Source: Lactococcus sp. dk101 (lineage in GTDB: Bacteria > Bacillota > Bacilli > Lactobacillales > Streptococcaceae). Taken from it: a stretch of 56,346 nucleotides of DNA. Positions 10,207 to 19,239 of this stretch are shown here, piece after piece. The stretch is taken from NCBI RefSeq assembly GCF_009601055.1, contig NZ_WITI01000012.1:1-56346 (forward strand). Direction: 5' to 3'. Position 1 is the stretch's first letter; each line of letters begins with the position of its first letter. The notes under the pieces were generated by a model. The model saw nothing but the letters and a program-made list of their open reading frames with translations, was not told the DNA's origin and ran no database searches. Made by a program: the position numbers and the translations under genes.

Positions 10207-11283
10207 ATGAAAAAATTTGCTTTAATTTTAGCATTTGTGTCAAGCCTGAGTTTTTTAGCGGCTTGTTCATCAACTGCCGATAATCGAGATTTATTAACGA
10301 CTCCTCTGACTAAAGATGTCAGTACCATGGGAACCTTTATTCAGGTAACGGTCTATGACAAAAACAAGGAAAATGCGGTCAAAGAGGCCCTCAAAATTCC
10401 GGTTCAGTACAACAGCTGGACAACCGTCAATTCAAATGGGTCACAGGTCGATCAAATCAATCAAAACGCTGGAATTAAACCTGTCCAAGTTGACAAAGGG
10501 GTTTATCAGCTGATTAAAGATGGTCTAGCTTATTCTGAACAATATCCAGAAAGTGGGTATGACATTACGGTTGGACGCTTGTCAAAACTCTGGGACATTG
10601 GTTTTCCTGATGAGAAAAAACCAACTCAAGCCGAGATTGATCAGGTTTTACCAACCATCAATTATAAATATGTCCAGATGGACGATGCGACTCACAGCGT
10701 ATATTTGACGCATAAAGGAACCAAATTGGATTTGGGATCAATTGTCAAAGGGTATGTGGCCATGCTGATGGTGGACGATTTGAAGAAAGCAGGTGTGACA
10801 ACAGGGATTGTTAACCTGGGTTCAAGTTCGATTTATGTGATTGGGGATTCTCCAAGAAGTAACAACTCAGCTTGGCGTATTGGTATTAAAAATCCGAATG
10901 ATCCGACTGGGGCACAGATGGGAGTCTTGCAAGCGGCTAACCAGCACGTCAATACCTCAGGTATTTATGAACGTTATCTGACTGTTGACGGTGTCAAGTA
11001 TTCTCATGAATTAAATCCAAAAACGGGCTATCCATTTAACAACGACATCGCAAGCATTACCTTATTGATTTCTGGTGAAGATCCAACCAACGGCGATGGC
11101 TTATCAACGGTTCTCTTTAGTATGGGAACTAAAGAAGCATACGAAATGGTTGAAAAAATGAAAAATACCGACGTGGTCATTGTTGACAAAGATAATAAAG
11201 TCTATTTGACTTCTGGTGTCAAAAATAAATTTGAATTGACCAGTTCCGACTTTAAAATTGGAAATATCAACGATTTGAAATAA
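10207..11283 (+). CDS. apbE: FAD:protein FMN transferase (ApbE), lipoprotein
   Basis: It attaches FMN covalently to a threonine of target proteins on the outer face of the membrane. The 358 residues begin with a lipoprotein signal ending LAAC. ApbE landmarks follow: GTFIQVTVYD, the GYDITVGRLSKLWDIG segment, KLDLGSIVKGY (flavin site) and HELNPKTGYP (the usual H-x-x-D/N-P-x-T-G motif). The Asp of the DLG motif is retained. The start is uncertain. TTG at 10198 and ATG at 10207 are in frame and neither has a good ribosome site; the ATG gives a normal signal peptide. In related organisms substrates include extracellular electron-transfer flavoproteins; none is encoded beside it. Confidence 0.88.
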   Translation: MKKFALILAFVSSLSFLAACSSTADNRDLLTTPLTKDVSTMGTFIQVTVYDKNKENAVKEALKIPVQYNSWTTVNSNGSQVDQINQNAGIKPVQVDKGVYQLIKDGLAYSEQYPESGYDITVGRLSKLWDIGFPDEKKPTQAEIDQVLPTINYKYVQMDDATHSVYLTHKGTKLDLGSIVKGYVAMLMVDDLKKAGVTTGIVNLGSSSIYVIGDSPRSNNSAWRIGIKNPNDPTGAQMGVLQAANQHVNTSGIYERYLTVDGVKYSHELNPKTGYPFNNDIASITLLISGEDPTNGDGLSTVLFSMGTKEAYEMVEKMKNTDVVIVDKDNKVYLTSGVKNKFELTSSDFKIGNINDLK

Positions 11284-11288
11284 GTTTT

Positions 11289-11317
11289 AAAAAGCTGTCA
11301 GCACTGACAGCTTTTAT
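11289..11317. terminator. bidirectional terminator after apbE built on a GTCAGCACTGAC palindrome
   Basis: AAAAAGCTGTCA, loop GCAC, TGACAGCTTTTAT. The stem core is one copy of the repeated window-wide palindrome. Confidence 0.85.
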
Positions 11318-11383
11318 TGTTTGTGTGTGATTGAACAAAAAATGATATAATGATAGAAAATTTGTTTTAGAAAAGAGAAAATC

Positions 11384-11650
11384 ATGCAAGCAGTTGTAAC
11401 AGTAGTTGGGTCAGACAAAGTGGGGATTGTTGCGGGTATCACAGCAACTTTGGCTGATTTAAATGTCAATATTTTGGAAATGTCACAGACCCTGATGAGA
11501 GGGGCATTCACCATGATGATGGTGGTCAGTATCGAAGATGGGGTTAATTTTTTGACTCTGCAAGAAAAAATCCAAGCCAAAGGTGATGCTTTAGGCGTTC
11601 GTGTTCACCTTCAAAACGAGGCAATTTTTAATGCCATGCATGAGTTGTAA
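11384..11650 (+). CDS. ACT-domain protein, UPF0237 family
   Basis: An 88-residue single ACT domain: it begins with VVTVVGSDKVGIVAGI, and the conserved glycine-isoleucine turn marks the ligand-binding loop. ACT domains bind amino acids and act as regulators. It lies 12 bases before the UPF0210 gene with no terminator between, a pairing found throughout Firmicutes, so the two products probably act together. The ribosome site is AAAGAGAAAA. The exact function of the pair is not established. Confidence 0.88.
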   Translation: MQAVVTVVGSDKVGIVAGITATLADLNVNILEMSQTLMRGAFTMMMVVSIEDGVNFLTLQEKIQAKGDALGVRVHLQNEAIFNAMHEL

Positions 11651-11662
11651 GGGGGATTCAGA

Positions 11663-13000
11663 ATGGAAATTCAAAAAATTAAAGAAACTTTGTCCATGAT
11701 TGACGAGCAAAATTTTGACATTCGAACGATTACTATGGGCATTAGTTTATTAGACTGCATCGACCCTGATATTAACCGGGCTGCTGAAAAAATTTATCAA
11801 AAAATCTTATTAAAAGCAGGAAATTTGGTCAAGGTTGGCGATGAGATTGGGCAAGAACTTGGTATTAAAATTGTCAATAAACGGGTGTCAGTAACGCCGA
11901 TTGCTTTGATTGGCGCTGCAACAGACAGCGATGATTATACACCGCTCGCGCTGGCCATGGATAAGGTAGCCAAAGAGATTGGCATTGATTTTATTGGCGG
12001 ATTTTCGGCACTTGTCCAAAAAGGCTATCAAAAGGGAGATAAAATTTTGATTGATAGCTTGCCCAATGCACTGGCGGCAACGGACAGAGTTTGTGCCTCT
12101 GTCAATATCGGCTCAACCAAAGCAGGCATTAATATGACAGCAGTCAAAGACATGGGCGAAATCATCAAGAAAATGGCTGCGCGTGATAAAATGGCCTGTG
12201 CCAAATTGGTCGTTTTTGCCAATGCAGTTGAGGACAATCCGTTTATGGCGGGTGCTTTTCATGGTGTCGGCGAGGCAGATGTCGTTATCAATGTCGGAGT
12301 TTCAGGCCCAGGTGTTGTCAAACGTGCCTTGGAAAAAATCCCAGGTGCAAGTTTTGATGTGGTTGCTGAAACCATTAAGAAAACGGCATTTAAAATCACA
12401 CGCATTGGTCAGTTGATTGGGAAAATGGCAAGCGAACGTTTGAATGTCCCTTTTGGCGTGGTCGATTTGTCGCTTGCACCAACGCCAGCCGTTGGCGATT
12501 CCGTTGCTCGTGTCCTTGAAGAAATCGGTATTGAAACAGTTGGAACGCACGGCACGATTGCTGCGCTTGCCATGCTCAATGACGCAGTCAAAAAGGGAGG
12601 CGTCATGGCGGCCGAAAAAGTGGGTGGTCTATCAGGTGCCTTTATTCCAGTGTCTGAAGACGAAGGCATGATTGCGGCGGTCAATTCGGGCGCCCTGTCA
12701 CTTGATAAACTGGAAGGCATGACCTGCGTTTGCTCGGTTGGCCTTGACATGATTGCCATTCCTGAAACGACACCAGCAAGTACCATTTCTGGTATGATTG
12801 CTGACGAAGCAGCGATTGGCGTTATCAATCAAAAGACAACAGCGGTTCGCGTGATCCCGCTTGGCAAGGCAGGCCAACAAATCGAATTCGGCGGTCTTTT
12901 GGGCACGGCGCCAGTCATGCCGGTCAATCAAGCGTCATCAGAAGATTTTATCGCGCGTGGTGGACAAATTCCAGCACCAATTCATTCCTTTAAGAATTAA
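11663..13000 (+). CDS. UPF0210 (DUF711/PFL) family protein
   Basis: A 445-residue conserved protein of unknown biochemical function, homologous to pneumococcal and Bacillus UPF0210 proteins. The start [17 protein letters not shown] and the stretch [16 protein letters not shown] are characteristic. Many short glycine- and alanine-rich segments ([19 protein letters not shown]) suggest an alpha/beta barrel-like fold. It shares a transcript with the ACT protein upstream, and the ribosome site is AAGGGGGATT. No catalytic assignment is made. Confidence 0.9.
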   Translation: MEIQKIKETLSMIDEQNFDIRTITMGISLLDCIDPDINRAAEKIYQKILLKAGNLVKVGDEIGQELGIKIVNKRVSVTPIALIGAATDSDDYTPLALAMDKVAKEIGIDFIGGFSALVQKGYQKGDKILIDSLPNALAATDRVCASVNIGSTKAGINMTAVKDMGEIIKKMAARDKMACAKLVVFANAVEDNPFMAGAFHGVGEADVVINVGVSGPGVVKRALEKIPGASFDVVAETIKKTAFKITRIGQLIGKMASERLNVPFGVVDLSLAPTPAVGDSVARVLEEIGIETVGTHGTIAALAMLNDAVKKGGVMAAEKVGGLSGAFIPVSEDEGMIAAVNSGALSLDKLEGMTCVCSVGLDMIAIPETTPASTISGMIADEAAIGVINQKTTAVRVIPLGKAGQQIEFGGLLGTAPVMPVNQASSEDFIARGGQIPAPIHSFKN

Positions 13001-13029
13001 AAAAAGCTGTCAGAACTGACAGCTTTTTT
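13000..13029. terminator. bidirectional terminator between convergent genes, built on a GTCAGAACTGAC palindrome
   Basis: AAAAAGCTGTCA, loop GAAC, TGACAGCTTTTTT. It serves the UPF0210 gene on + and the small gene on the minus strand, whose stop codon lies in the T-run. It is the same stem as the apbE terminator apart from the loop. Confidence 0.9.
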
Positions 13030-13219
13030 AGCAATGTCCTTCGGCAGTTTCATTGATCCAGCTAGAGCTGACATTGTCAAAAATCCGAAGTTTAGGGTTC
13101 TTTCTAACAAAGTCGATGATTTCGGCTCGCGAAAGTCCAGTAAGTTCTTGGGCTGTTAAAACGGAATTCACTTCCATCTTTGTCAGCGCCTCAGTCAAAC
13201 GTACATATTCTTTTTCCAT
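13028..13219 (-). CDS. small protein, probably winged-helix or helix-turn-helix
   Basis: A 63-residue protein from ATG at 13219; a GTG start two codons earlier is also possible. AGGATAAT lies upstream. The middle, SVLTAQELTGLSRAEIIDFVRKNP, reads as a helix-turn-helix: a short helix, a turn at TGLS and a second helix. The C-terminal part could be the wing. There is no signal peptide or membrane segment. The only cysteine is the last residue. I do not recognise the family. It stands alone between two terminators, and no clear promoter was found on its strand. Confidence 0.65.
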   Translation of the reverse strand: MEKEYVRLTEALTKMEVNSVLTAQELTGLSRAEIIDFVRKNPKLRIFDNVSSSWINETAEGHC

Positions 13220-13256
13220 AGCCACATTATCCTGTATTTTAGTAGCTTTGTCAACA

Positions 13257-13284
13257 AAAAAAGTAAGCCACGCTTACTTTTAAT
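13257..13284. terminator. terminator of the SDR gene, bidirectional
   Basis: AAAAGTAAGC, loop CAC, GCTTACTTTT, with A- and T-runs on the proper sides. It ends two bases from the SDR stop codon on the minus strand. Confidence 0.8.
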
Positions 13285-13286
13285 TT

Positions 13287-14027
13287 TTAAGCTAAGGTTC
13301 CGCCATCAACGATAAATTCGGCACCTGTTGAATATGAAGAATCGTCAGAAGCAAGGAAAAGCACCAGTTTTGAAATTTCCGCTGGTTTTGCCATGCGTTT
13401 CATTGGAATGGTTGTCTTGAACTGTTCAATGGCTTCTTTTTGAGCGCCAGTCGCTTCAAGCACCATTGGTGTTTCAACAGCACCCGGGTGAACAGAATTC
13501 ACACGGATATTTTTGGCAGCAAATTCAAGCGCAGCCGAACGTGTTAAGCCACGAACAGCGAATTTTGAGCTGACATAAGCATAGCCGCCTGCTGAGCCGT
13601 GGAAACCTTCAATCGATGAAATGTTAATGATTGAGGCAGCCTTGCTCTTTTCAAGCAAAGGAAGTGCATATTTCATGCCCAAGAAGACAGAAAGCTGATT
13701 GATTTCAATGGATTTCATGTATTGGTCTTTTGTCATAGCTGACAAGGGAAGGAAGACGCTGATTCCGGCATTATTGACCAAAATATCCAATACACCGTCG
13801 TTTGCCTCGATGGTAGCCATCGCATTTTGCCAGTCTTCTTCATTGGTGACATCGAGATGGACAAAGTGCGCTTTGTCGCCCAATTCTGTGGCGGTTGCCA
13901 ATCCTTTTTCGTCATTAATATCTGCCAAATAAACGGTTGCACCTTCGGCGATAAAAGTTTCTGCATGGCCTTTACCCATGCCCATTGAAGCGCCAGTAAC
14001 GAGTGCGACTTTACCTGCTAGTTTCAT
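13287..14027 (-). CDS. short-chain dehydrogenase/reductase (SDR)
   Basis: A classical NAD(P)-dependent SDR of 246 residues. The dinucleotide loop is TGASMGMGKG near residue 11, then NNAGIS, the serine in NISSIEG and the catalytic pair in YAYVSSK. The protein ends in the typical GAEFIVDGGTLA. An Asp in YLADIND after the second strand suggests NAD rather than NADP. The start is ATG at 14027, 8 bases after GGAGG; a TTG reading 15 bases upstream begins inside the ribosome site. The sequence resembles 3-alpha/20-beta-hydroxysteroid or acetoin-type dehydrogenases, but the substrate is open. It is monocistronic with its own promoter. Confidence 0.88.
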   Translation of the reverse strand: MKLAGKVALVTGASMGMGKGHAETFIAEGATVYLADINDEKGLATATELGDKAHFVHLDVTNEEDWQNAMATIEANDGVLDILVNNAGISVFLPLSAMTKDQYMKSIEINQLSVFLGMKYALPLLEKSKAASIINISSIEGFHGSAGGYAYVSSKFAVRGLTRSAALEFAAKNIRVNSVHPGAVETPMVLEATGAQKEAIEQFKTTIPMKRMAKPAEISKLVLFLASDDSSYSTGAEFIVDGGTLA

Positions 14028-14065
14028 TGAAAAATCCTCCAATATGTATATTTTGTTATACTTTT

Positions 14066-14094
14066 ATTATACGCTTACATTTCAAAAATGTCAT
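14066..14094 (-). promoter_or_regulatory. promoter of the SDR gene
   Basis: On the minus strand ATGACA, a 17-base spacer and TATAAT. Downstream, GTATAACAAAATATAC forms a small dyad that could be an operator. The TGTAAGCG part of the spacer resembles half of a cre site but the other half is poor. Confidence 0.7.
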
Positions 14095-14145
14095 TAAATA
14101 ATATGAATAATTATATTAATTTTAGATTTCAAAGAGATATTTTTT

Positions 14146-14159
14146 TGTCAGTGCTGACA
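14146..14159. repeat. iterated palindrome TGTCAGTGCTGACA, intergenic
   Basis: A copy of the window-wide palindrome between the divergent SDR and pcrA promoters. It has T on the left and AAAAG on the right, but no gene ends here for it to terminate. Confidence 0.8.
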
Positions 14160-14222
14160 AAAGGGAAGCTGTTAAAATGAGAAAAATTTCATCAAATCAT
14201 TCCTGTCATAATCTGAAAGTCA

Positions 14223-14231
14223 TGGTATAAT
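14223..14231 (+). promoter_or_regulatory. promoter of pcrA (extended -10)
   Basis: TGGTATAAT at 14223-14231. The leader is about 50 nt and ends in AAGGAAAG before the ATG. Confidence 0.6.
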
Positions 14232-14287
14232 AGAGGAGCTGAACATTTAGAAAAGCAAGTGAAATTGCTCAAATAAGGAAAGAAAAA

Positions 14288-16588
14288 ATGAATCAATTAC
14301 TCCAAGGAATGAATGAAAAACAGGCAAAGGCAGTCGTAACTACGGAGGGGCCTCTTTTAATTATGGCGGGTGCAGGATCTGGAAAAACACGGGTTTTAAC
14401 GCACCGTATCGCTTATCTGATTGATGAAAAAATGGTTAACCCATGGAATATTTTAGCCATTACCTTTACGAATAAAGCGGCCCGTGAAATGCGTGAACGT
14501 GCATTGGTATTGACGCCACGTGCGCAAGATACCCTGATTGCCACATTTCACTCCATGTGTGTTCGAATTTTGAGACGTGACGCGGATCATATTGGTTACA
14601 ACCGAAACTTTACGATTGTTGACCCAGGTGAACAAAAAACCTTAATGAAACGAATTTTGAAGGAAATGAACTTGGATCCTAAAAAATGGGAACCAAAAAC
14701 CCTTTTAGGAACCATTTCCAATGCAAAAAATGACTTGCTCGACGAAGAAGCTTACGAGGCACAAGCGAACGCAAGAAATCCTTACGAATTGCTGACTGCA
14801 CGCGTTTATAAAGCTTATCAAGCAGAATTACGTAAGTCAGAAGCTATGGATTTTGATGACTTAATCATGCAAACCTTGCGTTTATTTGATAAAAACCCTG
14901 ATGTATTGACTTATTACCAAGGGAAATTCCAATACATTCATGTGGACGAATATCAAGATACCAACCATGCTCAATATCAACTCGTCAAATTACTGGCTTC
15001 ACGTTTTGAAAATCTTTGTGTTGTTGGTGATGCTGACCAATCAATCTATGGCTGGCGTGGAGCAGATATGCAAAACATTTTAGACTTCGAGAAGGATTAT
15101 CCAAAAGCTCAAGTCGTTTTGCTTGAAGAAAACTATCGCTCAACAAAAACCATTTTGCAAGCGGCCAATAATGTCATTAAAAATAATGTCAATCGTCGTC
15201 CGAAAGACTTATGGACACAAAATGACGAAGGCGAGTCAATCGTCTATTATCGTGCCAATGATGAACGAGATGAAGCCATCTTTGCAGCACAAAAAATCAC
15301 GGAACAAGTCCGCCTAGAAGGTAAGAAATACAGTGATTTTGCTGTGCTTTACCGGACAAATGCTCAATCACGTAATATTGAAGAAGCATTTCTGAAGTCA
15401 AACATTCCTTATGGCATGGTCGGTGGAACTAAGTTCTATTCACGTAAAGAAATTCGTGATGTCATTTCATACTTGAATGTCATTGCTAATCCATCGGATA
15501 ATTTGAGCTTTGAGCGTATTATCAACGAACCTAAACGTGGCATTGGCCCAGGAACCGTCGATAAGTTACGTCAATTTGCCAATAGCCGTGAGAAGTCGAT
15601 GGAAGAAGTTACCATGGACATTACCTTGTCTGATGTCCGTGGAAAAGCAGCAGGTGCTATTTTTGATTTGGGCGTCATGTTTGACTTATTGCGTCAGCGT
15701 GCAGACCAGATGACCATCACGGAAATGGTTGAAGAAGTCCTCAAACGTTCAGGTTATTTGGACAGTCTTAAAATCCAAAATAACATTGAAAGTCAAAGTC
15801 GGGTTGAGAATATCGAAGAATTCTTATCTGTGACAAAAAATTTCGATGAAAAGACAGAACAACCAACTGATGTCACAACTGCCGAGCCGATTGAAGAAAC
15901 AGGGCTTGATAAATTGAGCCGTTTCTTGAATGATTTGAGCTTGATTGCCGATACTGACTCGGTTGAAGAAGACTCAGATGTTGTCACATTGATGACCTTA
16001 CACGCAGCCAAAGGGCTTGAATTTCCGATTGTCTTTTTGATTGGGATGGAAGAAAATATTTTCCCACTTGGACGTGCCAATGAGGACGCAGAAGAGCTTG
16101 AAGAAGAGCGCAGACTTGCTTATGTCGGAATTACGAGAGCTGAAAAAACCTTGTATTTGACAAATGCCAACCAACGTGTCCTTTATGGTAAATCAAGTTA
16201 CAATCGTCCAAGTCGTTTCATCAGTGAAATTGATGACAACTTGCTTGAGTATGCTGGACTTGCCAGAAAAGCCAACACAAGTTTCAATGCAAGCTATAAA
16301 AATAATAATGGCACTACCCGTTTTGGTTCAGGACTATCAATGACAGATGCCATTCATAATCGTAAAGCTGCAATCAACCCTGCTAGTAAAGTTGTTAAAA
16401 ACACAGCCAACAATAAGGCAGTGGTCAATTGGCAAATCGGAGATACCGTACTTCATCGCAAATGGGGCGAAGGAATGGTGCTCAGTGTAACAGGTTCTGG
16501 AAATAATATGGAATTGAAAATCAATTTCCCAGAAGTGGGCATGAAACGCCTATTGGCAGCTATGGCACCGATTGAGAAAAAAGAATAA
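14288..16588 (+). CDS. pcrA: ATP-dependent DNA helicase PcrA/UvrD
   Basis: A superfamily 1A 3'-5' helicase for excision repair and removal of RecA or RNA polymerase from DNA. The 766 residues carry motif I AGAGSGKT (about 27-35), motif Ia [10 protein letters not shown], motif [10 protein letters not shown], motif [15 protein letters not shown], motif IV ENYRS and motif [11 protein letters not shown]. The last 60 residues contain the Tudor-like segment that begins [15 protein letters not shown], which binds RNA polymerase in PcrA. Length is normal for the family. ligA, often beside pcrA in bacilli, is absent. Confidence 0.95.
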   Translation: MNQLLQGMNEKQAKAVVTTEGPLLIMAGAGSGKTRVLTHRIAYLIDEKMVNPWNILAITFTNKAAREMRERALVLTPRAQDTLIATFHSMCVRILRRDADHIGYNRNFTIVDPGEQKTLMKRILKEMNLDPKKWEPKTLLGTISNAKNDLLDEEAYEAQANARNPYELLTARVYKAYQAELRKSEAMDFDDLIMQTLRLFDKNPDVLTYYQGKFQYIHVDEYQDTNHAQYQLVKLLASRFENLCVVGDADQSIYGWRGADMQNILDFEKDYPKAQVVLLEENYRSTKTILQAANNVIKNNVNRRPKDLWTQNDEGESIVYYRANDERDEAIFAAQKITEQVRLEGKKYSDFAVLYRTNAQSRNIEEAFLKSNIPYGMVGGTKFYSRKEIRDVISYLNVIANPSDNLSFERIINEPKRGIGPGTVDKLRQFANSREKSMEEVTMDITLSDVRGKAAGAIFDLGVMFDLLRQRADQMTITEMVEEVLKRSGYLDSLKIQNNIESQSRVENIEEFLSVTKNFDEKTEQPTDVTTAEPIEETGLDKLSRFLNDLSLIADTDSVEEDSDVVTLMTLHAAKGLEFPIVFLIGMEENIFPLGRANEDAEELEEERRLAYVGITRAEKTLYLTNANQRVLYGKSSYNRPSRFISEIDDNLLEYAGLARKANTSFNASYKNNNGTTRFGSGLSMTDAIHNRKAAINPASKVVKNTANNKAVVNWQIGDTVLHRKWGEGMVLSVTGSGNNMELKINFPEVGMKRLLAAMAPIEKKE

Positions 16589-16607
16589 AAAGGTAAAATG
16601 TTCTTAC

Positions 16608-16631
16608 TTAACATAAAGTAAATTATGTTAA
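16608..16631. promoter_or_regulatory. inverted repeat upstream of tag (possible operator)
   Basis: TTAACATAA, 6 bases, TTATGTTAA: a perfect 9-base dyad 22 bases before the tag start. There is no T-run, so it is more likely an operator or promoter-overlapping element than a terminator. The -10 of tag would fall around AAATATA just after it. Confidence 0.55.
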
Positions 16632-16653
16632 ATATATAAAAAGGAGAATGCTT

Positions 16654-17223
16654 ATGACAGAAAAACAGCGTTGTGCTTGGTGTCAGAGTTCAGAAAAGAT
16701 GATTCATTATCATGATACATTTTGGGGGAGTCCGCTTCATGATGACCAAGAATTATTTGCAAAATTGATTTTGGACATCAATCAAGCAGGTCTTTCATGG
16801 AAAACTATTTTGAACAAACAAGAAAATTTTTATGCTGCCTTTGATGAATTCGACATTGAAAAAGTAGCGGCCTATGATGAACAGAAGGTTGAAACACTCA
16901 TGCAAGATGCGGGAATTATTCGCAACCGAATGAAAATCAATGCCGCGATTGCCAATGCAAAATTGGTGCTCGAAATTCAAAAAGAATGGGGCTCATTTGA
17001 TGCTTATATCTGGTCGTTCACAGAGGGGCAAGTTGAACAACACCATGTTATTGACGAGGCAATGGTTCCCGCAACCAATGAGCTGTCAGATCGCATGAGT
17101 AAGGCCATGAAAAAACGGGGCTTTAAATTCACCGGCTCTACGGTCATTTATGCCTATTTGCAGGCCATTGGTGTCATCAATGACCACGTTGAGAGCTGTT
17201 TTAGAATGTCTGAATTAGCATAA
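16654..17223 (+). CDS. tag: DNA-3-methyladenine glycosylase I
   Basis: It removes 3-methyladenine from alkylated DNA. The 189 residues begin with RCAWCQSS, the first half of the zinc site that characterises Tag, and the second half is the late His/Cys pair in INDHVESC. The motifs YHDTFWG, GLSWKTIL and the helix-hairpin region QDAGIIRNRMKINAAI match the family. The ATG at 16654 is used because AAGGAG sits 7 bases before it; the ATG at 16648 is too close. The gene is between pcrA and truB with its own terminator. Confidence 0.93.
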   Translation: MTEKQRCAWCQSSEKMIHYHDTFWGSPLHDDQELFAKLILDINQAGLSWKTILNKQENFYAAFDEFDIEKVAAYDEQKVETLMQDAGIIRNRMKINAAIANAKLVLEIQKEWGSFDAYIWSFTEGQVEQHHVIDEAMVPATNELSDRMSKAMKKRGFKFTGSTVIYAYLQAIGVINDHVESCFRMSELA

Positions 17224-17265
17224 AAGATGAGCTGTTCCGTTCTTCTACTGAAACAGAAGATAAAG

Positions 17266-17299
17266 AAATGACTTTTAAGAAGTCATTTTTCTTTTTTTT
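17266..17299 (+). terminator. terminator of tag
   Basis: AAATGACTT, 5-base loop, AAGTCATTT, then TTCTTTTTTTT. Confidence 0.85.
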
Positions 17300-17340
17300 A
17301 CAAATACAAAAAGTAGAAAAAAGCCATTTTTAGAAATAAA

Positions 17341-17349
17341 TGATATAAT
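17341..17349 (+). promoter_or_regulatory. promoter of truB; predicts a leaderless mRNA
   Basis: Extended -10 TGATATAAT ends only 7 bases before the truB ATG. Transcription should start within about two bases of the start codon. Confidence 0.6.
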
Positions 17350-17356
17350 TCTAGAG

Positions 17357-18286
17357 ATGAATGAAAATTGGAATGGAATTTTAAATGTCTATAAGGAAGC
17401 CGGCTGGACATCTTTTGATGTGGTTGCGAAGCTCCGAGGCATTTTGAAAACAAAAAAAATCGGTCATGGAGGAACGTTGGATCCTGAAGTTACGGGCGTT
17501 TTGCCTGTTGCCGTTGGGAAAGCAACGCGCCTTCTTGAATATATGGAACAAGCTGGAAAAGTCTATGAAGGCGAAGTGACGCTTGGCTTTTCGACGGACA
17601 CAGAAGATGCGCAAGGCAAAGTGATTTCACGTACACCGCTTTTGGAAACGGTCAGCGCTGACAGAATTGATGCGGCTATCGCAAGCTTTGTCGGTGAAAT
17701 TGAACAAATTCCGCCCATGTATTCGGCGGTCAAAATCAACGGCAAAAAGCTGTACGAGTATGCACGGGAAGGCAAAGTAATCGACCGCCCCGCCCGTTTG
17801 ATCACCATAAAATCTTTTGAGCGAACAAGTCCTGTCAGCTATGACGCAAATGAACAGACGGCTCGTTTTCGCTTTAAAGTAGCCTGTAGCAAAGGAACCT
17901 ATGTCAGAACCTTATCTGTTGATTTGGCTCAAAAATTGGGACTGGCTGGTCATATGTCACAGTTACAAAGAACCGCAGCCAACGGCCTTTTAATTGATCA
18001 AGCAATCTCGCTTGAAACCATCGAAAAAATGCGTGATGAAAATCGACTTTCTGAATTTTTGTATCCGATTGAGTATGCTGTTTCAGATTTGACGAAAATC
18101 AATTTGAGTCAAGCACAGGCAGAGGCAGCAAAAGTGGGCAAAAAGTTTGACCAAGCTGATTTTGTGGCACTGTCAGCGCTGACAACAGACAAATTTGCTG
18201 CTATGTATGACAATCAACTGGTCGCTATCTATATGAAACATCCCGAAAAAGAAGGAGTTTGGAAGCCAAGCAAAGTTTTTGGCTAA
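17357..18286 (+). CDS. truB: tRNA pseudouridine(55) synthase
   Basis: It converts U55 of the T-loop of tRNAs to pseudouridine. The 309 residues carry the catalytic Asp42 in GGTLDPEVTGVLPV, then IPPMYSAVKINGKKLYEYAREG and YVRTLSVDLA. The start at 17357 matches TruB homologues. No Shine-Dalgarno sequence precedes it, and the -10 of an extended promoter ends 7 bases upstream, so the message is probably leaderless. The gene contains three copies of the iterated palindrome family (17651, 17834, 18172). ribF follows 10 bases after the stop, the common bacterial pairing. Confidence 0.94.
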   Translation: MNENWNGILNVYKEAGWTSFDVVAKLRGILKTKKIGHGGTLDPEVTGVLPVAVGKATRLLEYMEQAGKVYEGEVTLGFSTDTEDAQGKVISRTPLLETVSADRIDAAIASFVGEIEQIPPMYSAVKINGKKLYEYAREGKVIDRPARLITIKSFERTSPVSYDANEQTARFRFKVACSKGTYVRTLSVDLAQKLGLAGHMSQLQRTAANGLLIDQAISLETIEKMRDENRLSEFLYPIEYAVSDLTKINLSQAQAEAAKVGKKFDQADFVALSALTTDKFAAMYDNQLVAIYMKHPEKEGVWKPSKVFG

Positions 18287-18296
18287 AAGAATTGTT

Positions 18297-19208
18297 ATGG
18301 AAATATTAGATTATGATGATAATATGCGCTTTGATGATGCATCCGTTTTGGTTTTAGGTTATTTTGACGGCCTCCACCGTGGACATCAGGCACTCTTTGC
18401 TAAGGCTAGAGAAGTCGCCAAAGCAAAAAATTTGAAAATTGTTGTGCTTACTTTTCCAGAAAAGCCAAGCTTGACATTTAAAAAATTTGAACCAGACATG
18501 CTTTTAAAACTAACAAGTGATAAGAAAAGAGCAGCCTTATTTGCTGAAAATGGGGTTGATTTTTTGGTATTTAAGGACATGACGTCTTCATTTGCCAAAA
18601 TGACAACCACTGAATTTAGCGAAAAGATCCTTTCAAAATTCAATCCAAAAGTGATTATTACTGGGTTCGATCATAAAACAGGTTCAGACATGAAACAACT
18701 TGAAGCGACGGATCAATATGAAGCCATTCATGTTCCTCAAGTGTCTGATGGTGGGCTTAAAATTTCATCTACACGCATTCGTGATGCCATCAATCAGGGC
18801 GACATCGAAAAGGCCAATGCCCTTTTAGGTTATTCGTACGAAATGACCGGCCTTGTGGTACATGGTTTTGCAAGAGGTCGCCAGTTGGGCTATCCAACAG
18901 CAAATTTGGTCATTAAAGACTATATTCGTATTCCGCCAGCAGGCGTTTATACAGTAGATGTTTTAATTCAAGGCGAACGTCATCGTGGCTTTGCGTCTAT
19001 TGGTTACAACGAGACTTTCAATGGCAAAGAACAAACCATCGAGGTTCACGTTTTTGATTTTGATTTGGATATTTATGGCGAAAAATTGACGGTTTATTGG
19101 CTGGATAAAATCCGTGACATGATTAAATTTGATGGGATTGACGCCTTAGTTGAGCAAATGAAGCAAGACGAAGTGCTTGCGAGAGCTTATCAAAATAAGG
19201 TAAAATAA
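18297..19208 (+). CDS. ribF: bifunctional riboflavin kinase / FAD synthetase
   Basis: It phosphorylates riboflavin to FMN and adenylates FMN to FAD. The N-terminal nucleotidyltransferase part has GYFDGLHRGHQ and the late SSTRIRDAI, and the C-terminal kinase part has GRQLGYPTANL and the PAGVYTV strand. The length of 303 residues is normal. The start is uncertain: ATG at 18297 is used, but an in-frame TTG at 18279 would overlap truB by 8 bases, and neither has a strong ribosome site. Translation may be coupled to truB. Confidence 0.93.
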   Translation: MEILDYDDNMRFDDASVLVLGYFDGLHRGHQALFAKAREVAKAKNLKIVVLTFPEKPSLTFKKFEPDMLLKLTSDKKRAALFAENGVDFLVFKDMTSSFAKMTTTEFSEKILSKFNPKVIITGFDHKTGSDMKQLEATDQYEAIHVPQVSDGGLKISSTRIRDAINQGDIEKANALLGYSYEMTGLVVHGFARGRQLGYPTANLVIKDYIRIPPAGVYTVDVLIQGERHRGFASIGYNETFNGKEQTIEVHVFDFDLDIYGEKLTVYWLDKIRDMIKFDGIDALVEQMKQDEVLARAYQNKVK

Positions 19209-19239
19209 TTAAGAGTTACAATTAAAGGAGAATTCACAA

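Noticed and set aside
14066-14094. A cre (CcpA) site over the SDR promoter
   Set aside because: TGTAAGCGTATAAT fits the cre consensus in only 11 of 14 positions and the right half is wrong.
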